Origin: a bacterium
Lineage (GTDB): Bacteria > CBDUZB01 > JAGLHV01
NCBI GenBank assembly: GCA_023132075.1
Contig: JAGLYT010000037.1
Location: 1-9,807 of the forward strand
Length of the DNA: 9,807 nucleotides
Reading direction: 5' to 3'
The notes below the pieces were generated by a model. The model was not told where the DNA came from. It saw nothing but the letters and a program-made list of their open reading frames with translations, and did not search any database. A program made the position numbers and the translations under genes. Shown piece by piece: positions 9,001 through 9,807 of this stretch (position 1 is its first letter; every line of letters starts with the position of its first letter).

Positions 9001-9807
9001 TTAGGCCAGGTACCCTGGTTAATTTTAGGTGTAGTTGGTTTTAGCACATTGATTGCTACGCTATATGTGCGTAATAATTATTTAAATAGAGTGATGATGG
9101 CAGATAAAAGCGTAAGGAATCTGAGGTTGTTTTTAAAAGGCGTTCAAGAAGGCAATTTCTTAAACGTATTATCTAAATTTCTTTCACAGCAATTGTTAAA
9201 TTTAATTAGTTACCTTGGTCCGATGGCCGGCATTATTATGTATGTTGCAGGGACGGTTTTGCCTCCTTCTTTACTATTTGTATCGCCGGATCTGCTTATT
9301 ATGGCAGCAACGGTTTTAAGTATAGCAGGATTAGCGGCTAGTTTATTGGTTGTGGCAATGAATAGAGCAGCGTTAAAGGAAGGATACCCTATACCTGTAA
9401 CGAGAGCGGGGAGGTTAGTAAGGAGTAGTATAAGTAGTTTAGTTGCGGTGACTTTTATTGTATTTTTCTGGCAGGTGGGGGGAGTTGTTATAGGAGAGAT
9501 TTTTGGTGCAGGGATAGTCGGATTGGCTATTTTGTATGCAAACCGAATGACATCCAAAGAAAAGTCAGCAGATATAAAAATGATAATGTTAGGTATTATT
9601 TCCGGGGGTGTGGCGTTTATCGGATTATCATATTTAATATCTTTCTATGGAATAATTGCTGGTTTAATTCCTATGGCATTAGTTATGTTAGTACCTTTTG
9701 TAATAAGTGGCATTTTATATTTTCTTGCCCAATATGATTTGACTAAAAAATTGGTTCCGATAAAAGTGAAAGTAGAGGAAAAACCTGCTCCAATTAAGAA
9801 AGCTATG
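1..9807 (+). CDS. Interior of a giant multidomain protein with two SecA-like modules and two membrane blocks (partial at both ends)
   Basis: Frame +1 has no stop in 3,269 consecutive codons. The window has neither a convincing start nor a stop, so both ends are incomplete. The translation is coherent throughout: recognisable SecA motifs at residues 188-480 and 2247-2765 lie in the same frame, as do two membrane blocks (1164-1303 and 2953-3243), a 203-residue tandem repeat and several Lys/Glu/Pro/Val linkers. This argues against chance openness or an assembly join that shifts frame. Only seven cysteines are present (76, 126, 481, 485, 1434, 1637, 2497). Internal ATG codons after purine-rich strings exist but need not be starts, because Lys-Gly-Glu codons mimic ribosome binding sites. 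The likely location is the cell envelope, given the membrane blocks. The role is unknown: SecA homology suggests ATP-driven protein movement, but a structural role is possible. Omnitrophota-type giant genes are the closest known parallel I can recall. Confidence 0.96.
121..450 (+). other. Preprotein-cross-linking-like region of SecA-like module 1
   Basis: Residues about 41-150. In SecA this domain clamps the polypeptide being moved. The segment VRINLTAGRKGSLTI (51-65) lines up with the SecA stretch ending V-LTE-G, and LLRKSDDQYAFEEVDGQIE (105-123) lines up with LFTRDVDYIVKDGEVII. The Thr-Gly-Arg of SecA's DE-TGR is kept (131-GAR region, as ATGAR 130-134). The strongly conserved GRRW-DGLHQA-EAKEG block that ends the SecA domain is here eroded to RTNQREQRIQTAIEIKE (134-150), keeping mainly the A-E-KE pattern. 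Family-level homology is likely, but functional residues cannot be assigned. Confidence 0.6.
493..1470 (+). other. Second helicase-lobe-like region of SecA-like module 1, with an enlarged motif V-VI insertion
   Basis: Residues about 165-490. NNSLTIHSIIERAAKSGGL (167-185) resembles SecA's segment before GMTGT, which appears here as GMSGT (188-192). IEVPNHYESVVIDE (214-227) resembles the IPTN-P-IR-D stretch, and RKGAPMMMALNS (253-264) resembles GQPVLVGT (motif IV). Motif V is GRGFD (348-352) and motif VI runs 466-479. Of SecA's motif VI arginines, the two corresponding to the finger positions are present (R470, R473), while the first Arg of RGR is Glu (E468). The distance from D352 to Q466 is 114 residues, against 31 in the second module of this protein, so about 80 residues of helical sequence are inserted. 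Whether this lobe is catalytic is unclear. Confidence 0.75.
1501..2940 (+). other. Long, mainly helical region of unknown fold
   Basis: Residues 501-980 are rich in Glu, Lys, Gln, Ile, Leu and Ala with few prolines and no membrane segment. Hydrophobic residues recur at 3-4 residue spacing (for example around 560-610 and 650-720), as expected for long amphipathic helices or coiled coils. No family was recognised. Its position after the second helicase lobe is where SecA has its helical scaffold and wing domains, so part may be a strongly diverged equivalent, but I find no scaffold motif such as the LEYDDVMN-QR block. An isolated GQAGKSHTEM at 937-946 resembles the end of a P-loop. Confidence 0.55.
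2941..3081 (+). other. Low-complexity Glu/Val/Ala/Pro linker 1
   Basis: Residues 981-1027 consist mainly of E, V, A, K, T and P, including TEEVAEVAEEKLVEVKKPAE (991-1010) and TEVPGEVPDEAVP. The composition is that of a flexible, solvent-exposed tether. The same style recurs at 1811-1834, 2132-2182 and 3253-3269, so these stretches probably mark boundaries between folded blocks of the giant protein. Confidence 0.75.
3082..3480 (+). other. Coiled-coil-like helical segment before membrane block 1
   Basis: Residues 1028-1160. The stretch from about 1037 to 1128 shows spaced Leu/Ile/Val in a charged background (for example INKDLENIQTAIEGL at 1041-1055, QVYQQLSEIRTKISSLRREY at 1066-1085 and SLEKVGTVINTLDNRAIKLN at 1101-1120), the usual look of a coiled coil. 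It sits between linker 1 and the first membrane helices and may form a stalk at the membrane surface or an oligomerisation element. No family was recognised. Confidence 0.55.
3490..3909 (+). other. Membrane block 1, about five predicted transmembrane helices
   Basis: Hydrophobic runs free of charge are seen at about residues 1164-1182, 1185-1207, 1250-1267, 1268-1286 and 1287-1303. A polar loop (1208-1247) with KKESGTTSPVQPKEG separates the first two from the last three. Small residues dominate in the third to fifth helices (Gly, Ala, Ser), which favours close packing. With an odd number of helices the flanking soluble regions would lie on opposite sides of the membrane; with four they would lie on the same side, and 1268-1303 could be read either way. 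No SecY, SecE or other transporter signature was recognised. Confidence 0.85.
4153..4602 (+). repeat. Tandem helical repeat, copy A (half-repeats A1 and A2)
   Basis: Residues 1385-1534. This copy aligns to residues 1588-1736 with about 77 identities in 149 positions by hand count, with one single-residue gap. It contains two internal half-repeats of the pattern L-x-x-Y-W-x3-E-x2-[LV]-L-x3-I-x-Q, at LEKYW (Trp 1396) and LKEYW (Trp 1492), about 96 residues apart. The core NKAVND-AIA--CG (1422-1435) is shared exactly or nearly so with copy B, including the cysteine (C1434). The segment is alpha-helical by composition and follows membrane block 1. Function is unknown; it looks like a helical-bundle or rod-forming repeat. 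Confidence 0.9.
4762..5208 (+). repeat. Tandem helical repeat, copy B (half-repeats B1 and B2)
   Basis: Residues 1588-1736, second copy of the 203-residue-period repeat. The half-repeat marker Tyr-Trp pairs occur at LQQYW (Trp 1599) and LKMYW (Trp 1694), 95 residues apart, mirroring copy A. The longest conserved stretches are NKAVND (1625-1630), AVNDVAIAALCG with C1637, and VLTERIAQAKGDLANIV (1701-1717). The stretch of about 53 residues between copies (1535-1587) is less conserved and includes LTPRQLAKRQKAMW (1559-1572). Copy B decays after about 1736 into a further helical region. The 52% identity between copies suggests a fairly recent internal duplication or ongoing constraint on both. Confidence 0.9.
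5209..5430 (+). other. Helical spacer after the tandem repeats
   Basis: Residues 1737-1810 are charged and helix-prone (for example KEKREKLAVHIEQELAEW at 1741-1758 and LTDETKETHINAINQKVAEL at 1784-1803), without a membrane segment or recognised family. It connects the repeat array to linker 2. A third, more decayed repeat copy is possible, but I do not see the Tyr-Trp marker. Confidence 0.45.
5431..5502 (+). other. Glu/Val/Pro linker 2
   Basis: Residues 1811-1834 (PEEAVEVEKVVTPPEVEAKP and the following VEEG) have the same biased composition as the other linkers and precede a compact, differently composed domain. It is a likely flexible tether and domain boundary. Confidence 0.7.
5503..6000 (+). 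other. Unrecognised globular domain with a HEVLE-x5-H motif
   Basis: Residues 1835-2000 are bounded by linker 2 and a helical repeat array. Composition is mixed alpha and possibly beta, with aromatic residues unlike the surrounding coiled-coil regions (FARTLRPFQALHWG at 1845-1858, GKWFTMDESNTLKAWVGAFL at 1929-1948). At 1974-1985 the sequence HEVLEVQGVGHE places His, Glu, Glu and His in an arrangement recalling the metal-binding helix of zinc metallopeptidases, although the canonical HExxH is not present (it reads HExxE). I cannot assign a family. A metal-binding or peptidase role is only a possibility; a coincidental helix of His and Glu is equally plausible. Confidence 0.45.
5998..6285 (+). 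repeat. About three 30-residue helical repeats (mTERF-like in style)
   Basis: Residues 2000-2095. A unit with the pattern [IL]-x-E-R-[MIV]-x3-L-x(2-4)-G-[FVI] recurs: IEERMEKIAMLEAAGF (2001-2016), IKERITFLNELKESGV (2031-2046) and LKERVEALIEMGI (2060-2072). The Glu-Arg pairs are at 2003, 2033 and 2062, so the period is 29-30 residues. The linking segments include ILKLG (2023-2027) and YAPAVL (2055-2060), which together look like the Leu/Pro-rich two-helix units of mTERF-type superhelical proteins. That comparison is by eye; the units could equally be a private alpha-solenoid. Confidence 0.6.
6394..6546 (+). other. Lys/Pro/Glu/Val linker 3
   Basis: Residues 2132-2182 are made almost only of K, P, E, V, A and T, with recurring KP and KEV units (VAKPKELKEVEV at 2141-2152, KPPVKEVAKPPVEKG at 2160-2174). 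This is the longest linker in the window and lies just upstream of the complete SecA-like module, supporting an independent folding unit there. Confidence 0.8.
6607..7230 (+). other. First ATPase lobe (NBD1-like) of SecA-like module 2
   Basis: Residues 2203-2410. The nucleotide-binding signature is KTSGGKT (2264-2270): compared with SecA's TGEGKT, the glycine after Thr is Ser and the Glu is Gly, but Gly-Lys-Thr is intact (G2268, K2269, T2270). The DEVD box (D2391, E2392, V2393, D2394) is unchanged, so Mg-ATP coordination and the catalytic glutamate are available. The segment after DEVD, normally SILIDEARTPLIISG in SecA, is PPLDYNRTMPYSISG (2395-2409), keeping Arg-Thr-x-Pro and the terminal ISG but losing the second DEAR box. 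YGTT (2357-2360) matches the SecA YGTN element. Confidence 0.9.
7231..7638 (+). other. Preprotein-cross-linking-like domain of SecA-like module 2
   Basis: Residues 2411-2546. In SecA this insertion binds the translocating polypeptide. The order of landmarks is kept: KDKKRVKLESKGKKQL (2444-2459, SecA DEK-R-V-LTE-G), an LTAHYCYETDKDYKLELN stretch (2492-2509, SecA ALKAH-LF-RDVDYIV), VVIIDAESGKPVYGRRW (2517-2533, SecA VIIVDE-TGR-M-GRRW) and GLHSALEAKEG (2536-2546). It is somewhat shorter than the SecA domain, chiefly at its start. This region is the most AT-rich part of the module (about 30% GC over 7321-7500 by hand count). Confidence 0.85.
7705..8370 (+). other. Second helicase lobe (NBD2-like) of SecA-like module 2
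   Basis: Residues 2569-2790. GFSGT (2572-2576) corresponds to SecA GMTGT. GMPILVKVGFTKEAEQL (2655-2671) corresponds to GQPVLVGT-S-E-SE-L. PGMITIVTPLGGRGMDIKL (2712-2730) corresponds to PG-VTIATNMAGRGTDI-L. GGMLAISTSLDEFESSLIQF (2738-2757) corresponds to GGL-IIGTERHESRRIDNQL, but the conserved ERHESRRID is replaced by a Ser/Glu-rich version, so the arginines that normally lie there are lost. QGRVGRKGAAG (2758-2768) keeps R2760 and R2763, the likely ATP-sensing arginines. FYSLQDEVF (2773-2781) matches SecA FYLSLED-L. Confidence 0.9.
8407..8595 (+). other. Helical scaffold-like segment of SecA-like module 2
   Basis: Residues 2803-2865. LTEIQKVIKKHRLWMNKQQE (2817-2836) and NLSVEYFGLREKVL (2844-2857) align with the SecA scaffold helix in the pattern I-KAQKK-E-HNFEIRK-LLEYDDVMN-QR--IY-LRREIL. 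Here the conserved LEYDD patch is replaced by QEEYADYIDN, and the Tyr-x-Leu-Arg end is kept as FGLREKVL. In SecA this long helix couples the motor to SecY and to the substrate. Its presence makes module 2 a full SecA-type motor rather than an isolated helicase lobe. Confidence 0.75.
8596..8856 (+). other. Helical connector between SecA-like module 2 and membrane block 2
   Basis: Residues 2866-2952 are charged and helix-prone, with repeated aromatic residues (for example YEALMEYDWKQQILQMDMYV at 2892-2911). This is where SecA's wing and the second half of the scaffold would be, but no specific motif was recognised. It probably forms a helical stalk bringing the motor to the membrane. Confidence 0.5.
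8857..9729 (+). other. Membrane block 2, about eight to ten predicted transmembrane helices
   Basis: Residues about 2953-3243. Hydrophobic runs are seen at about 2954-2971, 2989-3002, 3004-3023, 3065-3086, 3089-3098, 3100-3120, 3146-3164, 3165-3180, 3194-3215 and 3219-3244, with short polar or basic loops between (for example YVRNNYLNR at 3022-3030, NRAALKEGYP at 3121-3130 and NRMTSKEKSADIK at 3181-3193). The 2989-3002 and 3089-3098 runs are short and uncertain. The basic loops ending YVRNN and YANRM suggest cytoplasmic positions by the positive-inside rule. Being fused directly behind a complete SecA-like motor is unusual, because SecA is normally a separate soluble partner of SecYEG. I see no SecY signature, so a channel function is inference only. 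Confidence 0.88.
9757..9807 (+). other. Start of charged Lys/Pro/Glu/Val linker 4 (runs off the window)
   Basis: Residues 3253-3269 (PIKVKVEEKPAPIKKAM) have the same composition as linkers 1-3 and follow the last membrane helix. By the pattern of the window, a further folded block should begin downstream. The frame is still open at the last codon. Confidence 0.65.

Noticed and set aside
9210-9557. 115-codon open frame on the minus strand
   Set aside because: Antisense to membrane block 2 and low in complexity; shorter minus-strand frames at 316-519, 784-987, 5556-5813, 6648-6977 and 8520-8741 were dismissed for the same reason.
1-9807. CRISPR array, tRNA, rRNA, insertion sequence, riboswitch, promoter or terminator
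   Set aside because: No short direct repeats with regular spacers, cloverleaf, transposase, inverted-repeat ends or T-tract hairpin stood out, and the whole window is coding in one frame. The only repeats seen are at protein level.

Overview
The whole window is the interior of one gene. Frame +1 is open from base 1 to base 9807 (3,269 codons, hand-translated in full, no stop). The window holds neither a convincing start nor the stop, so the protein is larger than 3,269 residues. There is no intergenic space, no RNA gene, no promoter or terminator, and no second gene that I can support. The coding strand is purine-rich and moderately AT-rich, and the standard bacterial code suffices. A single intronless reading frame of this size, made of SecA-like ATPase modules, membrane-helix blocks, helical repeats and Lys/Glu/Pro/Val linkers, recalls the giant genes reported from candidate phylum Omnitrophota. 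That assignment rests on architecture and memory, not on a search.

Layout in residues (bases = 3 x residue): 1-500 is the C-terminal two thirds of a first, diverged SecA-like module (preprotein-cross-linking-like region, then the second helicase lobe). Its first ATPase lobe must lie upstream. 501-980 is a long, mostly helical stretch of unknown fold, with an isolated P-loop-like GKS. 981-1027 is a low-complexity linker. 1028-1160 is helical and coiled-coil-like. 1164-1303 is a first membrane block of about five helices. 1385-1736 holds two tandem helical repeats (period about 203 residues, about 52% identical), each built of two half-repeats marked by a Tyr-Trp pair. 1811-1834 is a second linker. 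1835-2000 is an unrecognised domain with a HEVLE-x5-H motif. 2000-2095 carries about three 30-residue helical repeats. 2132-2182 is a third linker. 2203-2865 is a second, complete SecA-like module (both ATPase lobes, cross-linking-like domain, helical scaffold). 2953-3243 is a second, larger membrane block of about eight to ten helices. From 3253 a new charged linker begins and runs off the window.

Working picture (inference): a membrane-embedded giant protein in which SecA-type motors alternate with membrane bundles on one chain, suggesting a self-contained translocation or surface-assembly machine, or a structural envelope protein built from repurposed SecA folds. Motif conservation suggests the second module could still bind ATP. 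The first is more degenerate in the part visible here. The linkers mark likely domain boundaries, and the one at the window end predicts further modules downstream.
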